Shown here in pieces: positions 1 to 6,885 of a stretch of DNA of 9,302 nucleotides (positions are counted from its first letter, which is position 1; the number at the start of each line of letters is the position of its first letter). The stretch is from JAUVKA01 sp964465145 (lineage in GTDB: Bacteria > Bacteroidota > Bacteroidia > Bacteroidales > UBA12481). The stretch is taken from NCBI GenBank assembly GCA_964465145.1, contig CAYXJR010000123.1:1-9302 (forward strand), in the 5' to 3' direction. The position numbers and the translations under genes are program-made. The notes beneath the pieces are model-generated. The model worked only from the letters and a program-made list of their open reading frames with translations. It was not told where the DNA came from and searched no databases.

Positions 1-300
1 CCCGGTAGAATTTTACAGCCGATGGGCATACGAAAAATGCTTTAAAATATTCCAGATGCTGCGGAATTGAAATGCTGGTCAACACACACAGTTCTTTAAC
101 ATATTGCCACTTTTAATAAACCACTAAGCTTGCTCATGCAAACTGACCGGGAGAAATATGCTCTGCAACTACGAAACAGGCTAAATATTTAGCCGAAAAA
201 TCTAGTATTTTTTTTGTGCTGATAAAATTATCCACCCCGGCACAAATATATTCCAGAAAACGTGTGTATATTTAAGTTTATGAATTATTCAGGCTAAGAC

Positions 301-320
301 CAGCCCAATCCATTGGACTG
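301..320. repeat. Imperfect 20-bp palindrome, candidate operator
   Basis: The sequence reads CAGCCCAATCCATTGGACTG. Arms CCAAT (305..309) and ATTGG (312..316) pair perfectly, as do the outer CAG (301..303) and CTG (318..320). Only the central CC and one flanking position break the symmetry. It overlaps the TTG that would be the -33 element of the candidate promoter, a typical place for a repressor or activator to bind. No regulator gene is present in the window to support this, so the role is inferred from symmetry and position only. Confidence 0.3.
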
Positions 321-341
321 ATATTGATGGATTTATTTTTG
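313..341 (+). promoter_or_regulatory. Candidate Bacteroidota-type promoter for the operon
   Basis: TATTTTTG at 334..341 is an exact match to the Bacteroidota -7 consensus TAnnTTTG. TTG at 313..315 lies 18 bases upstream, close to the usual spacing for the -33 element. Transcription would begin near 348 and leave a leader of about 200 bases before the first ATG. In AT-rich DNA such matches arise by chance, and the host phylum is itself inferred. No other exact TAnnTTTG with a well-placed TTG was noticed closer to the gene, but I did not scan the region exhaustively. Confidence 0.35.
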
Positions 342-351
342 AGCTTTTAAC

Positions 352-390
352 CTGACCACTTATATCGGAACAATTAAATATTCCGGTCAA
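352..390. mobile_element. IS21-family-end-like remnant, upstream flank
   Basis: CTGACCAC (352..359), followed by CGGAACAATTAA (366..377) and then TTCCGGTCAA (381..390), resembles the multiple terminal repeats of IS21-family elements as I remember them from Bacteroidota. The exact octamer CTGACCAC recurs in the same orientation in the downstream flank at 9145..9152, again followed by a CCG-ACAA-like segment. CGGAA (366..370) and TTCCG (381..385) can also pair as a small hairpin. No transposase genes (istA/istB) are present, so this would be a relic at most. Confidence 0.3.
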
Positions 391-407
391 TAATGTATAC
401 ACTGTTA

Positions 408-440
408 AATTACCGAATATTATTGTAAATTTAGGTAATT
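408..440. repeat. Inverted repeat in the operon leader
   Basis: AATTACC (408..414) and GGTAATT (434..440) are perfect 7-base inverted arms around a 19-base loop. An alternative pairing, TAAATT (406..411) with AATTTA (428..433), competes with it. In an mRNA starting near 348 this could fold, but the arms are AT-rich, no T-run follows, and it matches no riboswitch class I know. Treat it as a weak structural observation. Confidence 0.25.
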
Positions 441-537
441 GCTAAAACTTGTGAAGAAAGCCTGAGTGTATTTATTAAGTGAATTTTATTCCATTGTCAG
501 CCTTGGAGGATAGCTTAGCAGCTAATTAAGTTTTAAC

Positions 538-541
538 AGGA
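538..541 (+). promoter_or_regulatory. Ribosome binding site of the exporter gene
   Basis: AGGA lies 7 bases before the ATG at 549, normal Shine-Dalgarno spacing. It supports this ATG as the start. The encoded protein also begins with a basic stretch followed immediately by a membrane helix, as expected for an RND-type N-terminus. Confidence 0.6.
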
Positions 542-548
542 AAATCAA

Positions 549-2456
549 ATGAAAATCCTAATAAAATCGATCCGTATATTCCTGATCCTTTTATTCGTAT
601 TTTTGATTTACACCTTCTTACCAAGAATAAAAATTAATAACAGCCTTGAAAAATGGATCCCGGATGGCACTGCTGAAGTCTTGGATTATAAGGACTTTCT
701 TGACAGTTTTGGCAGTGACTCGTATGTTATTGTCGCGTTCGACCTAAGGGAATTCGGGAAGACAGAAGAGTATGAGAAAAAACTGGTCATTTTTAAGGAA
801 AGGGCCGGGGAAATCTCTTCAGTTAATAATGTTCTCAGTTGGCCCCTTCCGTTTTATAATCATAAGGAACAGCCAGATCCGGATATTTCCTGTTTTATAA
901 TCACCTTTTTTCCTCCTTCTCATTTGAATCCCAACCGCCCGGAAATATTGGAAGAACTGGAATTATTGCTTGAAGAAATACCGGTACCATCACATGTAGC
1001 CGGCACAGGTGTTATTTTCGAAGCAATTAACCAGCAAACCAAGAGCTCCACCATAACATTTCTTGTGCTGGGCCTGGCGATCCTGTTTAGCATACTCCTA
1101 ATAATCCTTAAAAACTTTAAGGCTTTTTCCATGTCCATTGGGATTTCTGTTGGCGGGGTTTGTACTCTTATTCTGAGTTCAGCTATTTTTAATATCCCAT
1201 TAAGCATGGTAAGTGTGATACTGCCTGTTTTAATCCTTTTTTATAGCACATCTACATCCCTTCACATTTTATTCCACGGTGGAAATCTTAAAAAGGTATT
1301 AGTTCCGAGTTTGCTTTCAGCCCTGACAACCAGTTTTGGATTTCTGGTCTTTGTGGCGGATCCAATACCCTTATTCAGGGATTTTGCCGTACTTGCCATT
1401 AGCGGGATAATTGGCAGCCTATTCTGGACCTTCATTTTCTTTTTCCCTTTTAGCTACAGTTTTGAACCAAGGAAAGGATCACAAGATATTTTTAAAAGAA
1501 TACCTGCTCACTCAAAACCCTGGATATTGTTGGTAATAGTTTTCCTGATGATAAGTTCGATTCCCGGGATTTATAAATTGAGATCTGATATTTACAGTTT
1601 ATCAGTCCTCCCCCCGAGTAACAAGGCTGTGGAGGACCACTTTTTTATTGAGAGAAACCTTGGGAATTATTTTCCACTGGAATTTGTGGTTGAAGTTGAC
1701 CGCGTTAAGCCACATGAGCTAAAAGGTTGGATATCAGCTGTAAGTGAATTTGACGAAATTGATGGAGCGATGAGCTATCTGTCTTTTCCTCCTCTGATAA
1801 ATCCGCGAAAATATGGTTATTTGTCAAGTAAGGATCAGAATCTGGGCCGGGTCACCTTTTTGATTCCGCTCCTGTCAACCAGGGAGGGAATGGAGTTGGT
1901 AAAAAAGATTGAATTGATTTCAAATTCCTGCTTCACAAATTATTCTCCCCGGATAACAGGTTTTGTAACCCTTTATGCCATGGTCGCCGACCGACTGTCG
2001 AAGTCTTTCCAAAACAGCCTGCTGATTGCATTTTTACTTGTGTTTGCCCTGATATATATTTATCTTAGGGATACAAGGATATTCATTTCTTCAATACTTC
2101 CTAACGTGTTTCCAATAGTATTAATTCTTGGTTTAATGGGCTGGCTGAATATCCGCCTGGATATGGTAACTGTTCCTATTGGATGCCTTATGCTTAGCAT
2201 TATTGTGGACGACTCTATTCACTTTTTATATTGGTATAAGAAAACACGTGATTTAAAATCGACATTAATTTCTGCAGGGCCGGGGATTTTAAATACCTCC
2301 ATCATACTGGTGTCAGGATTTGCAGTGTTTATATTTTCTTCTTCACCCCCAATAAGGTATTTCGGGTTATTGAGTATTATTGTTATGCTTTGCGCCTTAG
2401 CTGGTGATCTTGTTCTTCTTCCTATTATACTGGGAATAATTGACAAAAGGAAATAG
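549..2456 (+). CDS. RND/MMPL-superfamily exporter, probably for lipid or amine
   Basis: Predicted integral inner-membrane transporter of the RND/MMPL superfamily, whose members use the proton gradient to export lipids and other hydrophobic molecules. The 635 residues show the family's duplicated layout. An N-terminal helix (about 9-26) and an extracytoplasmic loop (about 27-167) precede a helix cluster (about 168-302). A second helix (about 323-341), a second loop (about 342-485) and a second cluster (about 488-630) follow. VDDSIHF (553-559) is the charged motif expected in the proton-relay helix of the second half. The matching first-half segment (about 226-243) reads YSTSTSLHI, without acidic residues. 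At 635 residues it is shorter than most MMPL or HpnN proteins because both loops are small. It starts the operon, with an AGGA 7 bases upstream, and ends 3 bases before the next gene. Family is confident; the lipid-amine cargo is inferred from its neighbours. Confidence 0.88.
   Translation: MKILIKSIRIFLILLFVFLIYTFLPRIKINNSLEKWIPDGTAEVLDYKDFLDSFGSDSYVIVAFDLREFGKTEEYEKKLVIFKERAGEISSVNNVLSWPLPFYNHKEQPDPDISCFIITFFPPSHLNPNRPEILEELELLLEEIPVPSHVAGTGVIFEAINQQTKSSTITFLVLGLAILFSILLIILKNFKAFSMSIGISVGGVCTLILSSAIFNIPLSMVSVILPVLILFYSTSTSLHILFHGGNLKKVLVPSLLSALTTSFGFLVFVADPIPLFRDFAVLAISGIIGSLFWTFIFFFPFSYSFEPRKGSQDIFKRIPAHSKPWILLVIVFLMISSIPGIYKLRSDIYSLSVLPPSNKAVEDHFFIERNLGNYFPLEFVVEVDRVKPHELKGWISAVSEFDEIDGAMSYLSFPPLINPRKYGYLSSKDQNLGRVTFLIPLLSTREGMELVKKIELISNSCFTNYSPRITGFVTLYAMVADRLSKSFQNSLLIAFLLVFALIYIYLRDTRIFISSILPNVFPIVLILGLMGWLNIRLDMVTVPIGCLMLSIIVDDSIHFLYWYKKTRDLKSTLISAGPGILNTSIILVSGFAVFIFSSSPPIRYFGLLSIIVMLCALAGDLVLLPIILGIIDKRK
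2447..2450 (+). promoter_or_regulatory. Ribosome binding site of the fusion enzyme gene
   Basis: AGGA inside the last codons of the exporter gene lies 9 bases before the ATG at 2460. The ATG follows the exporter stop (2454..2456) by only 3 bases, which supports translational coupling and this start. Confidence 0.55.
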
Positions 2457-2459
2457 CTG

Positions 2460-5400
2460 ATGGAAAAGGAAGGAAATTTTGACCATATCATTCAGTCAGG
2501 GCAGAGTATCCCGCCTCCCTGGCTTAATAACCTTGCGTCTCTATTATTTCATAAGCTCAAACACCGTGAGGAGGATTCGGAGATAATTTTGAGCCATGAT
2601 GGCAATAATTTAATTTCAGTATCACTCTCGCGGCTTCGGTTTATCACATATTCATTATTTACTGATTTTAATCGTAAAGGCATCAAGCCGGGAGAAACTG
2701 TTCTTCTGGCAAGTGTTTCAGGTAATAATGAACTTTATGTAGTACTGATGTTTACGGCATTATCAACGTATGGGGTTAGGGTACTAATGCCTATGTTCAT
2801 GGAAACCGATGAGATGGAGGATTGGATCGATTTAACGTCATGCAGGAAAGTCATTCTTCCAGCTAATGAAATATCCTCACTGAACCACCATGAAAAAGAA
2901 AAATCGGTTGTGGGATCGATTATAAGCATTGCTGAAAAAATGGGACTCCGAAAATATGATATCGGGGATTTTGGATTAAGTGAACTCTTGTATAAAGATA
3001 TTCCTGAAGTAGATTATGATTCAGATAAATTGGTCAGGCAGTCTATCGAAAAAACCAGCCTGGATACAGAGGCCTTGTTAATTACCACCTCAGGCTCGTC
3101 AGGGAAATCAAAAATTGTAATATATGAACAGGCTTCCTTTATTTTGAGCTGTATGAGCTGGCAGGAAGCCGGTTTTTATGATGAGGATATGCTTGGAGGA
3201 CGAGGGTTCACTCCTCTTTTTACCCATACTATGGGAGTCAGGGCCTATTTTAATGCCCTTTGGACAGGGTTACCGGTCTGCCTTATTATCACGGAGTGGT
3301 TCGAGGAAAAACCTGAAATAGTAAGATATTTTCTATTGAAGATGCGCCCGGCCCATATAACAGGAGGGCCTGCCGTCTATAATATGCTTCTTGAATTAGT
3401 GCGGGCATTTCCTGAGCTGAAGATTAAGCTCAGGCCGTTTTTTAAGGCAATGGTTTCCAGCGGGGCACCCCTTAGGATAAAAACGGCGGCATCATTTGAA
3501 TCTGCCTTTGGAATAAGGATGCATAACGCGTATGGCACTACTGAAACCCAGCAAGCCATGAGCACCTTAATGTACGAAAACCCCGACCCGGATCAGATTA
3601 AAACACTTGGTCTTCCACTCCCCGGGGTGAAAATCGGCCTGAAAAGACTTCCAGATCAAAAAGACCTTTATTACCTGTATATTAATTCCCCTTTTGGCTA
3701 TAAAGGTAATTTAACAGGAGAGGAAGGGACATACCACTACGAAGGAGGATTTTTAAATACTGGTGACATCATCCGGCTTGAACAGGGCAACCGGATTTAT
3801 TATTATGGCAGGGAAGCCAGGGATTTCTTCAAAGATGGTTTTGGTGTGAAGATCCCTGTTGAAGAGATCAAATTCTATTATTCCAAATTATATAAAGAAT
3901 GCAAGCATGTTGAATTTATCCCTTTAAAAACTTATCCCGGTCTCGCTGCAATTATATTTACAGATTTTAAGGCTCTTCCACAGGGGAAAATCAGGGATGA
4001 GGAAGTTAGAAGAAAATATGCCAGCCTGATCTCAGAGATTAATTCAAGGCTGTATTCAAGCATTGAACCATTTGAGTACAGGCACCGGAACATTCAAAGG
4101 TTCGTATTGATCAATTCATCAGTACCACTCACCTTCAAGGGCACGGTTTCCAGGTACCAGCTGGAGATAGAATATGAAGATGTTATAAGTGCTCTGGAAG
4201 ATCCCATGACTTATGATCCTGCTTTTGAGGAGGTGGAAAGCAGTATGCATATGACGAATACTTTTACAAGGCACCATAATCCTTATGTCGGACATATGCT
4301 TGAAGGTCTGGGGATTGACTATACCTATCACAGGGGAGAAAAGGATTCTCTGTACACATGGCGAGAGGGTAATGAAATTGAGATTCTTGATTTTGCAGGA
4401 GGATATGGAACCAACCTACTCGGACACAATAACAGCCAGGTAAAAGAGGCGATTTCAGGTTTTTTAAATTCTTCTGAAGTGAACCTTTCCGATCAGGCCA
4501 GTATACAGAAATACCCAGGGTTACTGGCCGAAAAACTGAACTTGATTGTCGGTAAGATAACTGGCAAATCCTTCAACGTTCTGTTTGGTTCAACTGGTTC
4601 AGAGGCTGTTGAAATAGCCCTTCACCATGCAGCCTTTGAATGGATGAAAGACTTGGATAAGATTCGGGACCAGCAATTTCGAAAATTCGGCAGTCATTCA
4701 GGTTCATTATTGCGTAGGGTATGGGAGGAAAATAAAAGAGAAATAAGCAAGGCTGTCTTTCGAGTGGTAGTTTTAAAGAGGGCTTTTCATGGTAATACAT
4801 CAGGTGCAAGAGCTTTGTTGGGGAATCAGAAAAAACGGGAACCTTTTGACAATCTCCTGGCACTGGACCCTGTTTTTATTGATGAGACCAATCCAGGGTG
4901 GAAGAAGGATCTTGATGCAGAGATCGGGAAATCAATAATTCAACTTAAAAAGGCTGCATGGGAAAATAATGAATTGGTTTTTGAGGTATTTGAAATTTGC
5001 AACTTTATTGCAGCGATCATTGAACCTGTTACCGGAGAAGGAGGGATTAAAGTTATTGACCGGGGGATAATGGAATACCTGTCCACATATACCTTCCCCC
5101 TTATTATGGACGAGATTCAGTGCGGCCTTGGCAGGACTGGGACCTTCCTCGCTTCTGAGGGAGTAAAAGCTGATTATTACCTTTTTTCTAAGGCCCTGGG
5201 AGGAAATTATGAGAAAATATCTGCGGTATTAATTGATAAAAAGAGGTTCCGCTCTGATTTTGGCAAATATTTCATATCAACCTTTTCCAACGGGGGTATG
5301 GCAGCGTGTGCAGCTTTAAAAGCACTGGAAGTTATCAAAATAGATAAATTGCCTGAAATTGCAGCAAAAAAAGGGCTGAGACTATTCAAAGGCCTGAAGA

Positions 5401-6884
5401 TAATAAAGGAGAAATATCCTGATGTTATTGATGGTATCAATGGAAGGGGACTGATGCTAGGTATCAGGTTTGCAGATTTTACAGAAGGGGAGAGTTTCTT
5501 CCTAAGGGTATTGCAAAAAGAAGAACTGCTTGGATACTTCTTTTCAGCTTATTTGCTTCAAAAGCACCGGATAAGGGTTCTGCCAACTCTTTCAGCACCT
5601 GATGTTTTAAGGATCGAACCATCAGCCTACATAACAGATAAGGAAATTGAAATACTCTTATATGCCATTGAGGAATTGGCCGACCAGGTTAGTGGTCAGA
5701 ATATTTATGAACTTACACTTGGCTTGATGTATGGCGATCCATATGAAGATAACAAAGGGGGTCAGCCAGGACAGGGCAATATTTACAGTAAAATTGATAA
5801 GCCCCTGCCAAACACTGTTGAAGTAGCTTCTATCCTTCATTTTGCCTACCCTACAGATGAGCTGAGGATGATTGAACCAAGCCTGAGAATGGCATCAGAT
5901 ACAGGAATCCGTATTCTTTTTAACAGGATACAGCGTCTCATGCAGATGAAGCCCCTCCTTTTGTCTTCCAGGAACCTTTTCGGAGGGAGAATCCGCCTCA
6001 ACTGTTTCCTGATACCTCTCGACTCAGCCGAATTGGAAAGGCTTCACAGGCAGGGGAAAAGAAATAAGATAATAGATAAAATCCAGCAGGCGGTATTTCT
6101 GGCCGCCAGTATGGGCGCTAAGGTTATTAGTCTGGGAGGATATAATTCAATTATCAGCAACAATGGTAATTTGCTATTGGAACCGGAAAATACCAAATTA
6201 ATTACCGGTAACACCCTGACGGCAGCAGTCGGACTAAAAAGATTATTTGAAAGGATAAAATCAGACCGGGAATTCAGGAAAGACAATACCCTTGCCGTGA
6301 TTGGTGCGGCTGGAAATATCGGATCTGTTATTACCGAGAAACTTCTGGATCAAACTGACCTGATCAAGAAGATTATCCTCATTGGAAAGAGTGAAAACCG
6401 TATAATAAAAATGCTTGAAGGATTTAGAGAAGAGGGTAAACTCAAAAGTGAACCGGATATCCGGATTGCCACCGATCTGTCACTCTTAAAGGAATGCAAT
6501 ATTATAGTAACAGCAAGCAATACCAACGATCCCTTAATATTTCCACACCACTTGAATAAAGATTATACTATTCTAATTTCTGATATTTCAGTACCTTCAG
6601 CAGTTTCATCGGATGTTTGCAAAATGAGCAATGTTATCAATATTCCATTTGCCTCTTACATCACTCTTCCTGAGGATCCTGATTTTGTTCTAAGTTCATG
6701 TTCTCCCATGGGAACCACTTTCTGTTGTGTTGCTGAAGCTATACTATGCGGCCTGGAAGAAGTTGATATCCCTTTAAGGGGGAAAATCAGATCTGAAGAC
6801 TTGGAAATAATATCGAAACTGGCGGATAAACATAACTTGTTTAATCAATTGGGCGATGTAAAGAGTTTTAAAACAGGATATTAA
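2460..6884 (+). CDS. Acyl-adenylase / class III aminotransferase / acyl reductase fusion
   Basis: A 1474-residue cytoplasmic multi-enzyme, probably converting a fatty acid to a fatty amine. Residues about 20-570 are an ANL adenylation domain: TTSGSSGKSK (209-218), NAYGTTE (356-362), NTGD (433-436), GR-x3-D-x2-K (450-458), and FKGTVSR (559-565) with K560 as the likely A10 lysine. TPLFTHTMG (251-259) resembles acyl-CoA synthetases; the NRPS amino-group aspartate is not apparent. Residues about 600-1075 are a class III aminotransferase: GSTGSEAVE (710-718), MDEIQCGLGRTG (883-894), PLP lysine K911 in SKALGG. Residues about 1110-1474 resemble cyanobacterial acyl-ACP reductase: LGGYNSI (1225-1231), TGNT (1249-1252), GAAGNIG (1282-1288), and C1423 in FCCVAEA where that family has its acyl-binding cysteine. 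No carrier domain is visible. All key residues appear present. TamT plus TamH of tambjamine synthesis are the closest functional precedent. Substrate chain and cofactor choice are unknown. Confidence 0.85.
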   Translation: MEKEGNFDHIIQSGQSIPPPWLNNLASLLFHKLKHREEDSEIILSHDGNNLISVSLSRLRFITYSLFTDFNRKGIKPGETVLLASVSGNNELYVVLMFTALSTYGVRVLMPMFMETDEMEDWIDLTSCRKVILPANEISSLNHHEKEKSVVGSIISIAEKMGLRKYDIGDFGLSELLYKDIPEVDYDSDKLVRQSIEKTSLDTEALLITTSGSSGKSKIVIYEQASFILSCMSWQEAGFYDEDMLGGRGFTPLFTHTMGVRAYFNALWTGLPVCLIITEWFEEKPEIVRYFLLKMRPAHITGGPAVYNMLLELVRAFPELKIKLRPFFKAMVSSGAPLRIKTAASFESAFGIRMHNAYGTTETQQAMSTLMYENPDPDQIKTLGLPLPGVKIGLKRLPDQKDLYYLYINSPFGYKGNLTGEEGTYHYEGGFLNTGDIIRLEQGNRIYYYGREARDFFKDGFGVKIPVEEIKFYYSKLYKECKHVEFIPLKTYPGLAAIIFTDFKALPQGKIRDEEVRRKYASLISEINSRLYSSIEPFEYRHRNIQRFVLINSSVPLTFKGTVSRYQLEIEYEDVISALEDPMTYDPAFEEVESSMHMTNTFTRHHNPYVGHMLEGLGIDYTYHRGEKDSLYTWREGNEIEILDFAGGYGTNLLGHNNSQVKEAISGFLNSSEVNLSDQASIQKYPGLLAEKLNLIVGKITGKSFNVLFGSTGSEAVEIALHHAAFEWMKDLDKIRDQQFRKFGSHSGSLLRRVWEENKREISKAVFRVVVLKRAFHGNTSGARALLGNQKKREPFDNLLALDPVFIDETNPGWKKDLDAEIGKSIIQLKKAAWENNELVFEVFEICNFIAAIIEPVTGEGGIKVIDRGIMEYLSTYTFPLIMDEIQCGLGRTGTFLASEGVKADYYLFSKALGGNYEKISAVLIDKKRFRSDFGKYFISTFSNGGMAACAALKALEVIKIDKLPEIAAKKGLRLFKGLKIIKEKYPDVIDGINGRGLMLGIRFADFTEGESFFLRVLQKEELLGYFFSAYLLQKHRIRVLPTLSAPDVLRIEPSAYITDKEIEILLYAIEELADQVSGQNIYELTLGLMYGDPYEDNKGGQPGQGNIYSKIDKPLPNTVEVASILHFAYPTDELRMIEPSLRMASDTGIRILFNRIQRLMQMKPLLLSSRNLFGGRIRLNCFLIPLDSAELERLHRQGKRNKIIDKIQQAVFLAASMGAKVISLGGYNSIISNNGNLLLEPENTKLITGNTLTAAVGLKRLFERIKSDREFRKDNTLAVIGAAGNIGSVITEKLLDQTDLIKKIILIGKSENRIIKMLEGFREEGKLKSEPDIRIATDLSLLKECNIIVTASNTNDPLIFPHHLNKDYTILISDISVPSAVSSDVCKMSNVINIPFASYITLPEDPDFVLSSCSPMGTTFCCVAEAILCGLEEVDIPLRGKIRSEDLEIISKLADKHNLFNQLGDVKSFKTGY
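6875..6878 (+). promoter_or_regulatory. Ribosome binding site of the BtaA-like gene
   Basis: AGGA within the last codons of the fusion gene lies 7 bases before the ATG at 6886. Only one base separates the stop (6882..6884) from this ATG, so the two genes are probably translationally coupled. Confidence 0.55.
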
Positions 6885-6885
6885 T

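Larger units (their letters stand above)
1..548. other. Non-coding upstream region and operon leader
   Basis: I see no convincing protein-coding gene, tRNA or rRNA here. The stretch is very AT-rich compared with the genes. It contains a candidate promoter (313..341), an imperfect palindrome (301..320), a stretch resembling an IS21-family end (352..390), and inverted repeats at 408..440 and 515..525 (TTAGC-A-GCTAA, just upstream of the first ribosome binding site). A 10-base direct repeat, ATATTCCAGA, occurs at 47..56 and 248..257, with a variant ATATTCCGG at 378..386. The first 300 bases otherwise show nothing I can name, and the upstream neighbouring gene lies outside the window. Confidence 0.7.

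Noticed and set aside
47..67. Inverted repeat ATTCC/GGAAT (49..53 and 63..67) and the 10-base repeat ATATTCCAGA
   Set aside because: Arms are only five bases in AT-rich DNA, no T-run follows, and two copies of a 10-mer within 550 bases is weak evidence for a functional site.
505..509. Strong Shine-Dalgarno-like GGAGG in the leader
   Set aside because: No ATG, GTG or TTG start lies at a usable distance; the following bases give a TAG stop and no open frame. The AGGA at 538..541 serves the real start.
2460..4160. N-terminal domain read as an amino-acid-activating NRPS adenylation domain
   Set aside because: No carrier or condensation domain follows, and the substrate-pocket region (TPLFTHTMG) resembles acyl-CoA synthetases, without the aspartate that holds an amino group.
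4573..4863. Open frame on the minus strand inside the fusion gene, and similar ones elsewhere on the minus strand
   Set aside because: These frames lie opposite well-supported plus-strand genes, show no recognisable domain and look like low-complexity antisense translations.
5790..6884. C-terminal domain read as ornithine cyclodeaminase, shikimate dehydrogenase or glutamyl-tRNA reductase
   Set aside because: The Rossmann loop alone would allow these, but LGGYNSI, TGNT and FCCVAEA in this order and spacing fit acyl-ACP reductase much better.
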